64,000 nucleotides of DNA from Paraburkholderia caribensis (GCF_002902945.1 NZ_CP026103.1:1674001-1738000), one strand, 5' to 3'; counted from the first letter of the stretch, positions 1-9,577 are shown. Numbers and translations: made by a program. Notes: generated by a model not told the origin, from the letters alone.

Positions 1-43
1 TGCAACGTATACAGCTCATTCATTCGCATCACTCCATGAAGAA

Positions 44-1009
44 TCAGCGCAGCGCGTCGTCGGGCAGTTGCGGCAACGCGCGCGCGAGCGCCGGTTGGAT
101 CGAGCGGTCGATCACGGCGCGCGTCAGCGTGACGATTTCACCAGCGAAGTCATCCCACTCGCCTTGCCGGTGCAGCACAAAAAAATCGCGTCGCCCGAGA
201 CGCCCCGACGGCAGTGGCAACACGGCTATCTCGTCGAGATAATGACGGGCCTGCCACAGGCACAGCGGCGTCGAGATCGCGAAGCCAAGGCGCGCCGCCA
301 CGAGGCTCAGCAGCGGATCGGTGGCATCGAATTCATAACGGCGCGGACTGTCGATACCCAGATGCCGCGCAAAGCGCTCCACCTGCTGGCCAATCACCGA
401 GCGCGCCGTGTAACGGATCAACGGCAGTTCGGCGGCCAGCGTGCGCCAGTCCATCTGCGCGCGGCCCGCGATATGACTGCGCGCCACCACCGCGACGAAC
501 GCCTCGGAAAACAGCGGCACTTCGACGATGCGCGCATCGTTGAGCGTCGTCTGCGTGCACACGGCGATATCGAGTTCGCGGTCGTGCAACTGCTTCGACA
601 GACCCGGCGTGAGTCCCGACCACAACGAAATCTGCCGCGTCGAATTGGACACCGCACGAATCAGTTCCGGACCGACCGTCGCCGCGAACGAATCGACGCA
701 GCCAAGCCGCACGGGCAGTTTCCCCGCATTGGACGCATCGCCGATACGCGTGGTCACCATCTGCGCATGCTCGAGCAGCGGCCCCGCCAGTTCGAGCAGC
801 GCGCGGCCCGCGATATTCGGGCGCGGCGGACGGCTGTCGCGGTCGAACAGCGTCATGCCCTGCTCGCGTTCCAGCGCCGACACGGCCTGGCTGATCGCGC
901 TCTGGCTCACGCCCAACTGCTTCGCCGCGGCCGTCATCGATCCCGTCTCGCACACGGCGACGAAAGCCTGCAGCGCGCGCAGATCGATTGGCGTTTGGGT
1001 TCGTCTCAT
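44..1009 (-). CDS. LysR-family transcriptional regulator
   Basis: 321 aa. The N-terminal winged helix-turn-helix is clear (about residues 7-65, with GSMTAAAKQLGVSQSAISQA), followed by a LysR substrate-binding domain to the C-terminus. I start at the ATG giving MRRTQTPIDL because it follows a GGAGTCAGG ribosome site; an upstream in-frame ATG adds 22 poorly LysR-like residues. The gene is divergent from the FAD oxidoreductase/ETF operon starting at 1193, the usual LysR arrangement, so it probably controls that operon in response to its substrate. The effector is unknown. Confidence 0.9.
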   Translation of the reverse strand: MRRTQTPIDLRALQAFVAVCETGSMTAAAKQLGVSQSAISQAVSALEREQGMTLFDRDSRPPRPNIAGRALLELAGPLLEHAQMVTTRIGDASNAGKLPVRLGCVDSFAATVGPELIRAVSNSTRQISLWSGLTPGLSKQLHDRELDIAVCTQTTLNDARIVEVPLFSEAFVAVVARSHIAGRAQMDWRTLAAELPLIRYTARSVIGQQVERFARHLGIDSPRRYEFDATDPLLSLVAARLGFAISTPLCLWQARHYLDEIAVLPLPSGRLGRRDFFVLHRQGEWDDFAGEIVTLTRAVIDRSIQPALARALPQLPDDALR

Positions 1010-1192
1010 CCTGACTCCAGTGTCGTCGGCGGCCCAGCACGCGCCGCCCGGCGACGACGCATGGTGCCCCTTCAAAAACGTCCCGTACTCACGATGAGCG
1101 TTTTCGGGTACGCAGCATAAGTTTGCCTAATACAAAATTCGCGTGCGCTTTGGCTTTCTAGAATCGGCTCCATTGCCCTTCCAGAGGTCTCC
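1010..1192. promoter_or_regulatory. Divergent control region, LysR / FAD-oxidoreductase operon
   Basis: This gap between the divergent LysR and oxidoreductase genes is locally AT-rich around 1120-1140. It should hold both promoters and the LysR operator. No convincing T-N11-A box was singled out by eye, so the call rests on layout. Confidence 0.4.
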
Positions 1193-2380
1193 ATGAGCCA
1201 CTATGACTTTGTCGTGATCGGCGCCGGCGTGATCGGCGCGTCGGTTGCCCACCATCTCGCCGCCCTTGGCGCGAAAAGCGTGCTCGTGCTCGAGCGCGGG
1301 ACGATCGGCGCGGGCACGACGTCGCAGTCGTCGGGCTTGCTGCGCACGCACTATTCCGTGCGCCAGAACGTCGAGCTGGCGCGTTCGTCGTGGTGGGCGT
1401 TCAACAATTTCGCCGAATACGTCGGCGACGACGAAGCGTCGTGCGGACTCGTCAAATGCGGCTACATGATCTGCGCGCCCGAAGGCGACAAACTCGATCC
1501 GCTGCGCGCATCGCTCGATGCACAGCGCGATATGGGTATCGAAGTGCAACTGCTCGACCGCGATGAAGCGCGCGAGCGGCTGCCGATTGCCAGCTTCGAC
1601 GATGCCGCCCTGATCGGCTACGAGCCCGAAGCCGGTTTCGCCGATGCGTATCTGGTCGCGACCAGCTTCGCCAGATCGGCGCGCCGCCGCGGCGTGAAGA
1701 TTATCGAAGGCGCGACAGTGACGGGCGTGATCCGCGAAGGACGCCGCGTGGTCGGCGTCGAAACCAGCGCGGGAAACTTCAGTTGCGACACGCTGATCAG
1801 CACACAGAACATCTGGACGCCCGAACTGGCCGGCTGGATCGGCGTGCCGCTGCCCGTCAAACCGGAGCGCCATACCGTCCTCGCGCTCGAATGCGACGAA
1901 GGTGCGTACACGTTCAAGATGCCCGCGTTCAAGGATCTCGGCTCGCCGGGCATGCTGTATTTCCGCAGCTATGGCGGCACTCAGATGCTCGTCTCCGAAG
2001 GCGTGGTCGGCGAGACGCTCAATGCGCCCGAGACCGAACAGGGCGACATCTCGCTCGATTACGTCGCGGAAGTCGGCGCGCAGGTTGCCGGGCGTTTTCC
2101 CGCGTATGAAACGGCAGGACTCGCATCGTCGTGGACAGGTGTGTACGACGTCACGCCGGACTGGAATCCGGTGCTCGGGAACGTCGGCGATGTCGAAGGG
2201 CTGGTGGTCGGCTTTGGCTTCTCGGGCCATGGCTTCAAGCTCTCGCCCGGTATCGGCAAGCTGCTTGCCCAGCACGCGCTCGGCCAGCCAACGGATGTCT
2301 CGCTCGCGCCTTACGCGCTCGACCGCTTCTCGACGGGTGCGCTGCTCGTCGGCAAGTATGGTTCGGGCGCCGTGTCCTGA
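1193..2380 (+). CDS. FAD-dependent oxidoreductase, DAO/sarcosine-oxidase-beta-like
   Basis: 395 aa of the DAO family (glycine oxidase, sarcosine oxidase beta, dimethylglycine dehydrogenase types). The FAD Rossmann motif is at the N-terminus (FVVIGAGVIGASVAHHLA) and the family GFSGHGFKLSPGIGKLLA segment is near the C-terminus. The start follows AGAGGTCTCC. It is the first gene of an operon with etfB, etfA, a HutD-like gene and ETF-QO, so the reduced flavin probably passes electrons to ETF rather than to oxygen. An N-methylated or secondary amine or amino acid is the likely substrate, but sequence alone does not fix it. Confidence 0.85.
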   Translation: MSHYDFVVIGAGVIGASVAHHLAALGAKSVLVLERGTIGAGTTSQSSGLLRTHYSVRQNVELARSSWWAFNNFAEYVGDDEASCGLVKCGYMICAPEGDKLDPLRASLDAQRDMGIEVQLLDRDEARERLPIASFDDAALIGYEPEAGFADAYLVATSFARSARRRGVKIIEGATVTGVIREGRRVVGVETSAGNFSCDTLISTQNIWTPELAGWIGVPLPVKPERHTVLALECDEGAYTFKMPAFKDLGSPGMLYFRSYGGTQMLVSEGVVGETLNAPETEQGDISLDYVAEVGAQVAGRFPAYETAGLASSWTGVYDVTPDWNPVLGNVGDVEGLVVGFGFSGHGFKLSPGIGKLLAQHALGQPTDVSLAPYALDRFSTGALLVGKYGSGAVS

Positions 2381-2396
2381 TTTCGTGGAGTCTGTC

Positions 2397-3179
2397 ATGA
2401 CCATCAAGATTCTGGTTCCCGTCAAACGCGTCGTCGATCCGAATGTGCGCGTGCGCGTCAGCGCAGCCGGTTCGATCGATACCAACGGCCTGAAGATGTC
2501 GCTCAATCCGTTCGACGAATGCGCCGTTGAAAAAGCGCTGCAACTCAAGGAAGCGGGTCACGCCACCCATGTGACCGTCCTCACCTGCGGACAGTCGAAC
2601 TGTCAGGACGTGCTGCGCACCGCGCTCGCCATCGGCGCCGACGATGCCGTACTGATCGATACGGGCGGAGCCACCGCGACACTCGATTCGCTGGCGGTCG
2701 CACGTTTGCTGCACGCGTATCTGTCGGCGCACGAGGGATACGGTCTCGTGCTGTGCGGCAAGCAGGCCATCGACGACGACACAGGCGGCGTCGCCGCGAT
2801 GCTCGCGGGCCTGCTCGACTGGCCGCAGGCGCTCGACGCGAGCGCGATCGACGCGGACGCAAATGGCTGGCGCGTGACCTGCGGCGACGACGCGGGCACG
2901 GCGACGTGGCGTCTAGAAGGCGCAGCCGTCGTCAGCGCGGACCTGCGGCTTGCCGAGCCGCGGCGTGTGACGCTGCCGAGCATCGTCAAGGCGAAACAGA
3001 AGCCACTCAAGACGATCGATGCAGGCATCTTCAACGTGGATCTCGCGCCACGAACCCGCCTCGTTGGCTTGAGCGATCCGCCCGCGCGGCAGGCGGGCAT
3101 CAAGGTCGCGGATACGGCCGCCTTGATCGAGGCGATCGCCGCGCAGCGTGTGTTCGAACAAACAGGAGTGGCAGCATGA
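2397..3179 (+). CDS. etfB: Electron transfer flavoprotein beta subunit
   Basis: 260 aa. The start is MTIKILVPVKRVVDPNVRVR, the typical EtfB N-terminus, after a GTGGAG ribosome site. ETF beta-type segments include NPFDECAVEKALQLKE and LCGKQAIDDDTGGVAAMLA, and AMP and the partner subunit bind here. It overlaps etfA by ATGA, indicating translational coupling. The pair is a dedicated ETF carrying electrons from the oxidoreductase at 1193 to the ETF-QO at 4759. A general fatty-acid-oxidation ETF would usually be encoded elsewhere in such a genome (inference). Confidence 0.95.
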   Translation: MTIKILVPVKRVVDPNVRVRVSAAGSIDTNGLKMSLNPFDECAVEKALQLKEAGHATHVTVLTCGQSNCQDVLRTALAIGADDAVLIDTGGATATLDSLAVARLLHAYLSAHEGYGLVLCGKQAIDDDTGGVAAMLAGLLDWPQALDASAIDADANGWRVTCGDDAGTATWRLEGAAVVSADLRLAEPRRVTLPSIVKAKQKPLKTIDAGIFNVDLAPRTRLVGLSDPPARQAGIKVADTAALIEAIAAQRVFEQTGVAA

Positions 3180-4111
3180 GATCGCTCGTTCTGGTGGATA
3201 TCGACAACGGCGTCGTCAGCGACGCGAGCCTGCGCGTGATCGGCGCAGCGCTGCAGATCGGCAAGCCTGTCGATCTGCTCGCCTTCGACACCGACGCTGC
3301 ACAAGCAGCCGCGCAAATTGCGGGCGTGGAACAGGTGCTGCTGGCGGCGTTCGATACCGCGCCGACGGCTGAGTCACTCGCTGCCGTACTGCAAGGTGTT
3401 TCCGTTTCGGCAAACTATACGTTGATCGCTGCCGCGCATCGCGCGCTGGCTCGTGGCGCGTTTCCGCGCGCAGCGGCGCGTGCGGGTAGCGCGTTTCTCG
3501 CGGATGTCACGGGTGTATCCCGCGATGGCCACTTCGTGCGCGGTCTGTATGCGGGCAGCGTCGTGGCGAACGTCGCAAGCGAAGGTGCGCTGACGTTCGC
3601 GACGTTTCGCGCGTCGTCGTTTGCGCCGGTTGCACGCAACGGCGGACACGCCGCCGTCGTGACGCTCGAAGCACCGAAAGTCTTCGGCAACACGACGCTG
3701 ATCGAGCGTCATGCGACGCAGCAGGCGGGACAGGATCTGTCGAGCGCACGTATCGTTGTGGCAGGCGGTCGCGGTCTCGCATCGAAAGAGAACATGGCGC
3801 GGCTGGGCGAACTGGCGGACAACATGGGCGCTGCGCTCGGCGCGTCGCGCGCCGCTGTCGATGCCGGCTATGCGCCCAACGCCGCGCAGGTCGGGCAGAC
3901 GGGCAAGACGGTGGCGCCCGACGTCTATCTGGCCTTCGGCATCTCCGGCGCAATCCAGCATCTGGCGGGCATGAAGGATTCGAAGCTGATCGTCGCGGTC
4001 AACAAGGACCCGGATGCGCCGATCTTTTCGATCGCGGATGTCGGTCTCGTCGGCGATCTGTTCGAGACGGTCAGCGGACTCGAAGCCCGCGTCGCAGCGA
4101 GGAGCGCATGA
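3176..4111 (+). CDS. etfA: Electron transfer flavoprotein alpha subunit
   Basis: 311 aa. The C-terminal FAD-binding domain is clear: RIVVAGGRGLASKENMARL, then GQTGKTVAPDVYLAFGISGA and VNKDPDAPIFSIADVGLVGD. The N-terminal domain is less conserved. It overlaps etfB by ATGA and is itself overlapped by the next gene, so the run is translationally coupled. Together with EtfB it forms the FAD-carrying ETF heterodimer that hands electrons to ETF-ubiquinone oxidoreductase. Confidence 0.95.
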   Translation: MRSLVLVDIDNGVVSDASLRVIGAALQIGKPVDLLAFDTDAAQAAAQIAGVEQVLLAAFDTAPTAESLAAVLQGVSVSANYTLIAAAHRALARGAFPRAAARAGSAFLADVTGVSRDGHFVRGLYAGSVVANVASEGALTFATFRASSFAPVARNGGHAAVVTLEAPKVFGNTTLIERHATQQAGQDLSSARIVVAGGRGLASKENMARLGELADNMGAALGASRAAVDAGYAPNAAQVGQTGKTVAPDVYLAFGISGAIQHLAGMKDSKLIVAVNKDPDAPIFSIADVGLVGDLFETVSGLEARVAARSA

Positions 4112-4755
4112 TGATCGACACACTGTCGCCCGATCGCGTGTCTGTGCAGCGTCATGGAACCACGGCGCGGCCTTCGCATCAGTCGATTCACTTCTTCGAT
4201 TGCTCGAAACTTGCGCCTGAGCCATGGGCGAACGGCGGCGGCACGACCCGCACCGTCGCGCTGCAATCCGCCGACGATCACGCGGTCGACTGGCGCATCA
4301 GTATCGCGACGCTCAATGGAGCGTCGAGGTTTTCGCTGTTTCCCGGACTCGATCGCACGCTCCTGTTGCTCGATGAAGGCGCGGTGGATCTGCATTCGCA
4401 GGACGGCGCGTCCGTCGCCCGGCCTGGTCAGCCGGTGCAGTTTTCCGGTGATCTGCTGATGTGGGCGAGCATGTCCGTGCAGCCCGTGAACGTGCTCAAC
4501 GTGATGACACGTCGTGGCACGTATCAGGCCGCGGTAAGCGTCGCGACGCACTCGTTGCGTGTCACGCCGGCGTCGACTCATATCGTGCTGTGTGTTGCGG
4601 GCGAATGGCGCGTCGGTAGCTCGCTGCTCAACAGCGTGTCGCTGCAGCCGATGACGGGCATCTGGTTCGAAGGCAGGCGTGAAGAGATCGACCTGCACGC
4701 GGTCGGGCTGGGCGCCAGGCTGGTTTCGATCGCGATTGCGGGCGTGGAGCGTTGA
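4108..4755 (+). CDS. HutD/Ves-family cupin protein
   Basis: 215 aa. The family signature PWANGGGTTRTVAL lies at about residues 38-51, and the rest fits the bicupin HutD/Ves fold. HutD proteins are usually found with histidine-utilisation genes and are thought to limit or sense a pathway intermediate; no enzymatic role is settled. Here it sits inside an ETF operon and overlaps etfA (ATGA), which is an unusual context. A second in-frame ATG at 4111 is an alternative start. Confidence 0.8.
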   Translation: MMIDTLSPDRVSVQRHGTTARPSHQSIHFFDCSKLAPEPWANGGGTTRTVALQSADDHAVDWRISIATLNGASRFSLFPGLDRTLLLLDEGAVDLHSQDGASVARPGQPVQFSGDLLMWASMSVQPVNVLNVMTRRGTYQAAVSVATHSLRVTPASTHIVLCVAGEWRVGSSLLNSVSLQPMTGIWFEGRREEIDLHAVGLGARLVSIAIAGVER

Positions 4756-4758
4756 TCG

Positions 4759-6432
4759 ATGACGGATGCGAAGTGGGTCGAGCAATATGGGCCGCGCGAG
4801 TCGATGGAATATGAGGTGGTGATCGTCGGCGGCGGGCCGGCTGGACTGGCTGCGGCGATCCGGCTTAAGCAGCGTGCTGCGCAGAGTGGTGTCGAGATTG
4901 GCGTGTGTGTGCTCGAAAAGGGTTCGGAGATTGGCGCGCACATTCTGTCGGGCGCGGTGATGGACCCGCGCGCGCTTGGTGAACTGTTCCCCGACTGGAA
5001 AGACAAGGGCGCACCTTTGAGCGTCGAAGTCACGGAAGACCGCTTTTTGTTTCTCTCCGAAACGGGCGCGAAATCGGTGCCGAACTGGGCGCTGCCGGAT
5101 AACTTCAAGAATCACGGCAACTATGTGATCTCGCTGGCGAATGTGACGCGGTGGCTGGGCCAGCAGGCTGAAGCGCTGGGCGTCGAGATTTTTCCGGGTT
5201 TTGCGGCGGCTGAAGTGCTCTATAACGACGACGGCTCGGTCAAGGGTGTCGCGACGGGCAATCTCGGCATCGGCAAGGACGGTGAGCCGACCGAAAACTT
5301 CCAGCTCGGCATGGAGCTGCACGCGAAGTACACGCTGTTCTGCGAAGGCGCGCGCGGGCATCTCGGACGCCAGCTGTCGGACAGGTTCAAGCTGCGCGAT
5401 GGCGCGGACCCGCAGGTCTACGGTATCGGCATCAAGGAACTGTGGGAAATCGATCCGGCGAAACACAAGCCGGGTCTGGTGATCCACACGGCGGGCTGGC
5501 CTTTGGACTCGCAAACGTACGGCGGCTCATTCCTGTATCACATCGACAACAACCAGGTGATGGTTGGCTTTGTGGTTGGCCTGGGCTATTCGAATCCGTA
5601 TCTGTCGCCGTTTGAAGAATTCCAGCGCTACAAGACGCATCCGGAAATCCGCAAGTTCCTCGAAGGCGGCAAGCGTGTGTCGTACGGTGCACGGGCGATC
5701 ACGGCAGGCGGCCTGATGTCGCTGCCGAAGCTGGTTTTCCCGGGCGGCGCACTGGTTGGCGACGATGCGGGCTTCCTGAACGCCTCGCGGATCAAGGGTT
5801 CGCATGCGGCGATCAAGACGGGCATGCTCGCCGCCGACGCCACCTTCGACGCGGTGCAGGCCGGCCGTCACAACGATGAGCTGGCCGCGTATCCCGAGTC
5901 GTTCAAGACTTCGTGGCTGCACACCGAGCTTTACCGCGCGCGCAATTTCAAGCAGTGGATGAGCAAGGGCCTGTACCTCGGCACGCTGATGGTCGGCATC
6001 GAGCAGAAGCTGATGGGCGGCAATGTGCCGTGGACGCTGCATCACCAGCACTGGGACCACCAGATGCTGAAACCCGCGTCGCAATGCAAGCCGATCGAGT
6101 ATCCGAAGCCGGATGGCAAGCTGACGTTCGATCGTCTTTCTTCGGTGTTCATCTCGAACACGAACCACCAGGAGAATCAGCCGGCTCACCTGACGCTCAA
6201 GGATCCGACAGTGCCCGTGAAGCTGAACCTGCAAACGTACGCCGGTCCTGAAGCACGTTTTTGCCCGGCAGGCGTCTACGAGTTCATTAAAACCGAAGAG
6301 AACGAAGACTGCTTGCAGATCAATGCGCAGAACTGCGTCCACTGCAAAACCTGCGACATCAAGGACCCGACGCAGAACATCGTGTGGGTGACGCCTGAGG
6401 GCGGTGGCGGGCCGAACTATCCGAACATGTAG
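4759..6432 (+). CDS. Electron transfer flavoprotein-ubiquinone oxidoreductase
   Basis: 557 aa, the normal length. It carries an N-terminal FAD motif (YEVVIVGGGPAGLAAAIRLK) and a C-terminal 4Fe-4S domain with Cys502 in FCPAGVYEF and Cys526, 529 and 532 in NCVHCKTCDIKDP. It is a membrane-associated enzyme that moves electrons from reduced ETF to ubiquinone. It starts four bases after the HutD-like gene, so it is almost certainly the last gene of the ETF operon and gives this oxidoreductase its own route to the respiratory chain. A short ATTCGC/GCGAAT repeat follows the stop but has no T-run. Confidence 0.96.
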   Translation: MTDAKWVEQYGPRESMEYEVVIVGGGPAGLAAAIRLKQRAAQSGVEIGVCVLEKGSEIGAHILSGAVMDPRALGELFPDWKDKGAPLSVEVTEDRFLFLSETGAKSVPNWALPDNFKNHGNYVISLANVTRWLGQQAEALGVEIFPGFAAAEVLYNDDGSVKGVATGNLGIGKDGEPTENFQLGMELHAKYTLFCEGARGHLGRQLSDRFKLRDGADPQVYGIGIKELWEIDPAKHKPGLVIHTAGWPLDSQTYGGSFLYHIDNNQVMVGFVVGLGYSNPYLSPFEEFQRYKTHPEIRKFLEGGKRVSYGARAITAGGLMSLPKLVFPGGALVGDDAGFLNASRIKGSHAAIKTGMLAADATFDAVQAGRHNDELAAYPESFKTSWLHTELYRARNFKQWMSKGLYLGTLMVGIEQKLMGGNVPWTLHHQHWDHQMLKPASQCKPIEYPKPDGKLTFDRLSSVFISNTNHQENQPAHLTLKDPTVPVKLNLQTYAGPEARFCPAGVYEFIKTEENEDCLQINAQNCVHCKTCDIKDPTQNIVWVTPEGGGGPNYPNM

Positions 6433-6561
6433 CGGATTCGCTTCTGGTGCGAATGCGTCAGGGTGACTCCACCCCCTCGCTTGTCCGGAAACCTTGCGCA
6501 TCTGACATTGGCGAGGCTCCGTGTTCGGTGAAAAATGGCGTTTTCAAGGAGTGCGACGACC

Positions 6562-6957
6562 ATGCCTTACCTGCAACTCGACGTAACCGACCACTATTCA
6601 GTGGAGGACAAGCGGCGCCTGGCGCTGAAGATGAGCGAGACCTACGCGCGGATGATGTCGGTCGACATCAGGCGAATCAGCGTCGCGATTCGAGAGCTGG
6701 GCGATGGGGGTGTCTGGCGGATTCCCGAGGCCGGTGAAGAGCCCACCCCGGTCGCGGTCATGATGCTGGACATCCGAAGAGGCAGAGCGCCCGAACTGCG
6801 TATGGATGTGGCCAAAGCGCTGTGCGCGCACTGCATCGAAATTCTCGGCCTGCGTGAAGACCGGCTCAACGTCGAATTCACCCAGCATTCCGGGGATGAG
6901 ATGTATCATCCGGCGCTGGGCGGCTATAGCCCGGAGTGGACGCCGGGCGAGCAGTAA
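6562..6957 (+). CDS. Tautomerase-superfamily protein
   Basis: 131 aa. I start at the ATG giving MPYLQLDVTDHYS because Pro2, exposed after Met removal, is the catalytic base of the 4-oxalocrotonate tautomerase superfamily, and AAGGAG lies 10 bases upstream. Two beta-alpha-beta tautomerase repeats fit the length, as in MIF-like or malonate-semialdehyde-decarboxylase-like members. The substrate is unknown. It follows the ETF operon by 129 bases and may or may not be co-transcribed. Confidence 0.75.
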   Translation: MPYLQLDVTDHYSVEDKRRLALKMSETYARMMSVDIRRISVAIRELGDGGVWRIPEAGEEPTPVAVMMLDIRRGRAPELRMDVAKALCAHCIEILGLREDRLNVEFTQHSGDEMYHPALGGYSPEWTPGEQ

Positions 6958-6969
6958 GGCGAACTACGC

Positions 6970-7917
6970 TTAAAGCGCAAGGGGTGTGACACCCGACGCC
7001 CGCTGTATGGTTTGCGGTGGCTGACCGAATGCACGCAGGAACGCTTGACGCATCCGCTCCCGGTCACCAAAGCCTGTCTCTCGCGCAACGATCTCGATCG
7101 GGTGACGAGTCGTCTCCATCATCAGTCGAGCGGCTTCAACGCGAAGCCGCTCGACTGCCTTCGCGGGCGATTGACCCGTTTCCTCACGAAACACGCGGCT
7201 GAACTGACGCGGACTGAGCCGTGCTGCTTCGGCCAGCCGCTCGACCGACAAATCGCTCGCCAGGTTTTCGCTCGCGTAGGCAAGTGCCATCTGAACGCGG
7301 TCTGAGCGCGGACCCATTTCCAGCAGCGCCGAGAACTGCGACTGACCGCCACCGCGACGCTGATAAAGCACGAGCTTGCGCGCGACCATGCGCGACGTGT
7401 CAAGCCCGAAGTCGTTTTCAACGATCGCAAGCGCGAGATCCACGCCGGCGCTCATGCCGGCCGAGGTCCAGATCTGTCCATCCACCACGAAGATGCGGTC
7501 TTCTTCGAGCTGCACGTTCGGATACTGCTTCTGGAAGTCACGCGCGTGGAACCAGTGTGTCGTTGCGCGCTTTCCTTCCAGCAGACCTGCAGCAGCCAGA
7601 ACAAATGCACCGGTACAGATCGACGCAATTCGCCGTGACCGGCGCGGCGCTTCCCGAAGGTAATCCACCAGCGCAGCCGAGGGAAGGCGGCATTCGTTGT
7701 CGCCCGCCACGATGAGGGTGTCGTAGCCCTCTGCGGCAAGTGGTTCGCTATGAACCGAAAACCCCTGGGACGAAGCGACAGGTCCGCCGTGCTCGGACAC
7801 GATGCTGAACTCGTAAGCAGCTTCGCCGCGCAGCAGATTGGCGTATTCGAAGACGCTCGCCACAGCGAGCGCGAGCGACTGGAAGTTGGGATAGACGACG
7901 AGTCCGACGGTATGCAT
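6970..7917 (-). CDS. GlxA-type regulator (DJ-1/PfpI plus AraC domains)
   Basis: 315 aa. The N-terminal half is a DJ-1/PfpI-like domain with the nucleophile-elbow-like SICTGAFVLAAAGLLEGK. The C-terminal half is an AraC helix-turn-helix pair (LSVERLAEAARLSPRQFSRV and a second helix ending GFGDRERMRQAF). I start at MHTVGLVVYPNFQ, preceded by GCGAGG; an upstream ATG adds 14 residues. It is divergent from the short-chain dehydrogenase at 8097, which it probably regulates. Confidence 0.88.
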   Translation of the reverse strand: MHTVGLVVYPNFQSLALAVASVFEYANLLRGEAAYEFSIVSEHGGPVASSQGFSVHSEPLAAEGYDTLIVAGDNECRLPSAALVDYLREAPRRSRRIASICTGAFVLAAAGLLEGKRATTHWFHARDFQKQYPNVQLEEDRIFVVDGQIWTSAGMSAGVDLALAIVENDFGLDTSRMVARKLVLYQRRGGGQSQFSALLEMGPRSDRVQMALAYASENLASDLSVERLAEAARLSPRQFSRVFREETGQSPAKAVERLRVEAARLMMETTRHPIEIVARETGFGDRERMRQAFLRAFGQPPQTIQRASGVTPLAL

Positions 7918-8096
7918 TGATGCCTCGCGAGTCATGGCCTGATTCGTTGAAGGTAGCACATAACGGACAGCATTGTGGATGAAAGCATGACCGAAATCCT
8001 TGCATATATGACATTGAGGTCGCGCGCGGCCGAGGTCAGAATTCGATCCATGAACTGACGCCCTGTTGGTTCAACCACTCACTCAAAGGATTGAAA

Positions 8097-8906
8097 ATGA
8101 CTTCCTCTACGAACGGTTTCGCGCTGATCACGGGCGCATCGGCTGGCATTGGCGCCATCTACGCTGATCGTCTCGCCAGGCGCGGCTTCGACCTTATTCT
8201 GGTGGCACGCAACCAGGCCCGACTGAACGCTCTCGCAGAGCGTCTTACGAAAGAGACCGGCCGCTCGATCGAAACGATTGCCGCCGATCTCAACGACAAG
8301 GCTGCGCTCGCGAAAATCGAGACCCTGCTTCGCGAAGACCCGCGCATCACGATGCTGGTGAACAACGCGGGCGTCGGCTCGGTCGCATCGGTTCTCGATG
8401 GTCACGTCGACTCCATGGAGTCGATGATCAACCTGAATATCACGGCACTGACGCGTCTCACCTACGCGGTTGCGCCCGCGTTCGTCGCCAAAGGCTCGGG
8501 CACCATCATCAACATCAGTTCGGTGGTCGGCATTGCAGTCGAGCTGCTGAACGGCGTGTACAGCGCCTCGAAATCGTACGTGCTGAGCTTCGGCCATGCG
8601 CTTCAGCGCGACCTCGCAGGCAAGGGCGTGCGTGTGCAGACCGTGCTGCCGGCAGCGACGGCAACCGATTTCTGGGACGTCGCCGGCTATGCGAAGCAAA
8701 AGGAAGCCGCGAGCACGATGACAGCCGACGATCTGGTGGATGCCGCGCTCGCGGGCCTGGATCAGGGTGAACTCGTGACCATCCCGACGCTGCACGATGG
8801 TGACGACTGGACGAAGTGGGAAGCCGACCGTCGCGCGCTGGCTCCCCGGTTCGCGAACGCCAAGGCCGCGCCGCGCTACACGTCGAACGCCACGCCCGCC
8901 CAGTAG
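8097..8906 (+). CDS. Short-chain dehydrogenase/reductase
   Basis: 269 aa. It has the classical SDR cofactor motif TGASAGIGAIYADRLARRG near the N-terminus, NNAG at about residue 89, the catalytic Ser in INISSVVG, and YSASK supplying Tyr and Lys. The ATG follows AAAGGA at 8085; a TTG six bases upstream is less likely. It probably reduces a carbonyl or oxidises an alcohol with NAD(P). The GlxA-type regulator next door is the likely controller. Confidence 0.88.
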   Translation: MTSSTNGFALITGASAGIGAIYADRLARRGFDLILVARNQARLNALAERLTKETGRSIETIAADLNDKAALAKIETLLREDPRITMLVNNAGVGSVASVLDGHVDSMESMINLNITALTRLTYAVAPAFVAKGSGTIINISSVVGIAVELLNGVYSASKSYVLSFGHALQRDLAGKGVRVQTVLPAATATDFWDVAGYAKQKEAASTMTADDLVDAALAGLDQGELVTIPTLHDGDDWTKWEADRRALAPRFANAKAAPRYTSNATPAQ

Positions 8907-9134
8907 GTCCGGCAACGCGTATTGCAAAAAAGCGTGATCGTGAACCTCCCTAAACTCGGCCGCTGCGCTCGCGATGGCCACGGCCTTTGCCTTGCCGGTG
9001 CGCGCTTCGGCACAGTCACGCGGCAAGGTTCTCGCTGCGATGTCGAGCGCGCATGAGCTCGACCTGCGCGATGCCAAGCACTACGAGACGGGCTACTACC
9101 TGAACGAGGAACACGGGCGGCACGATTGATCCGC

Positions 9135-9577
9135 CGACGCCGGTCGGCAACATCGCTGCGACGATCGAGGCGCCCAACCGTTCCATCACGTCGAACGGCG
9201 TGATACAGAACGACGGCAATTATCGGGACATCGGTAACGCTGACCGGCCAGAAGCTCATCAACGGCATCACGACCGCGAACACCTACACACCGCGTGCGA
9301 ATGCGCCGTCGCAGGTGACTTCGCTGAGCCCGGCGGTGGGCAGTCTCAATCCGCAGGCGCTGCTCGACAATCTGCCTGCGAACCTGCAGCCCGGGTCGAC
9401 GCGGTTTTACTACAACCCGCACGAAGAAGACCTGATGCTCTAGCAGGCGACGCTACAGCAGACGGGCAAGGCCAGCTTCATCGATGGACTGAGCTACGAC
9501 AGCAAGGCGGGCACATCGGTGACGGAACAGGAGAAGGCCTACCTGATTCAGAACGCGCTCGATACGCGAAAACCAAT
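9135..9577 (+). pseudogene. Remnant of CdiA/filamentous haemagglutinin-type exoprotein
   Basis: Joined frames read like a piece of a Burkholderia two-partner-secreted CdiA/FHA protein: IEAPNRSITSNGVIQNDGNY in one frame, then, after a frameshift near 9238, LINGITTANTYTPRANAPSQ and LLDNLPANLQPGSTRFYYNP. An in-frame TAG at 9441-9443 follows and the frame resumes with QATLQQTGKASFIDGLSYDS. A full gene would be many kilobases, so only an internal fragment survives. Possible weaker homology may extend upstream to about 8980. No toxin tip or immunity gene is visible. Confidence 0.7.

Noticed and set aside
68..1120. Long open frame opposite the first LysR gene
   Set aside because: Arg-rich, no family character; a shadow of the GC-rich LysR gene on the other strand.
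1127..2548. 473-codon minus-strand frame over the FAD oxidoreductase
   Set aside because: Lies fully across clear coding genes of the other strand and has no recognisable domain.
9135..9577. Active contact-dependent inhibition system
   Set aside because: Only a short internal fragment with a frameshift and a stop; no CdiB, toxin tip or immunity gene.
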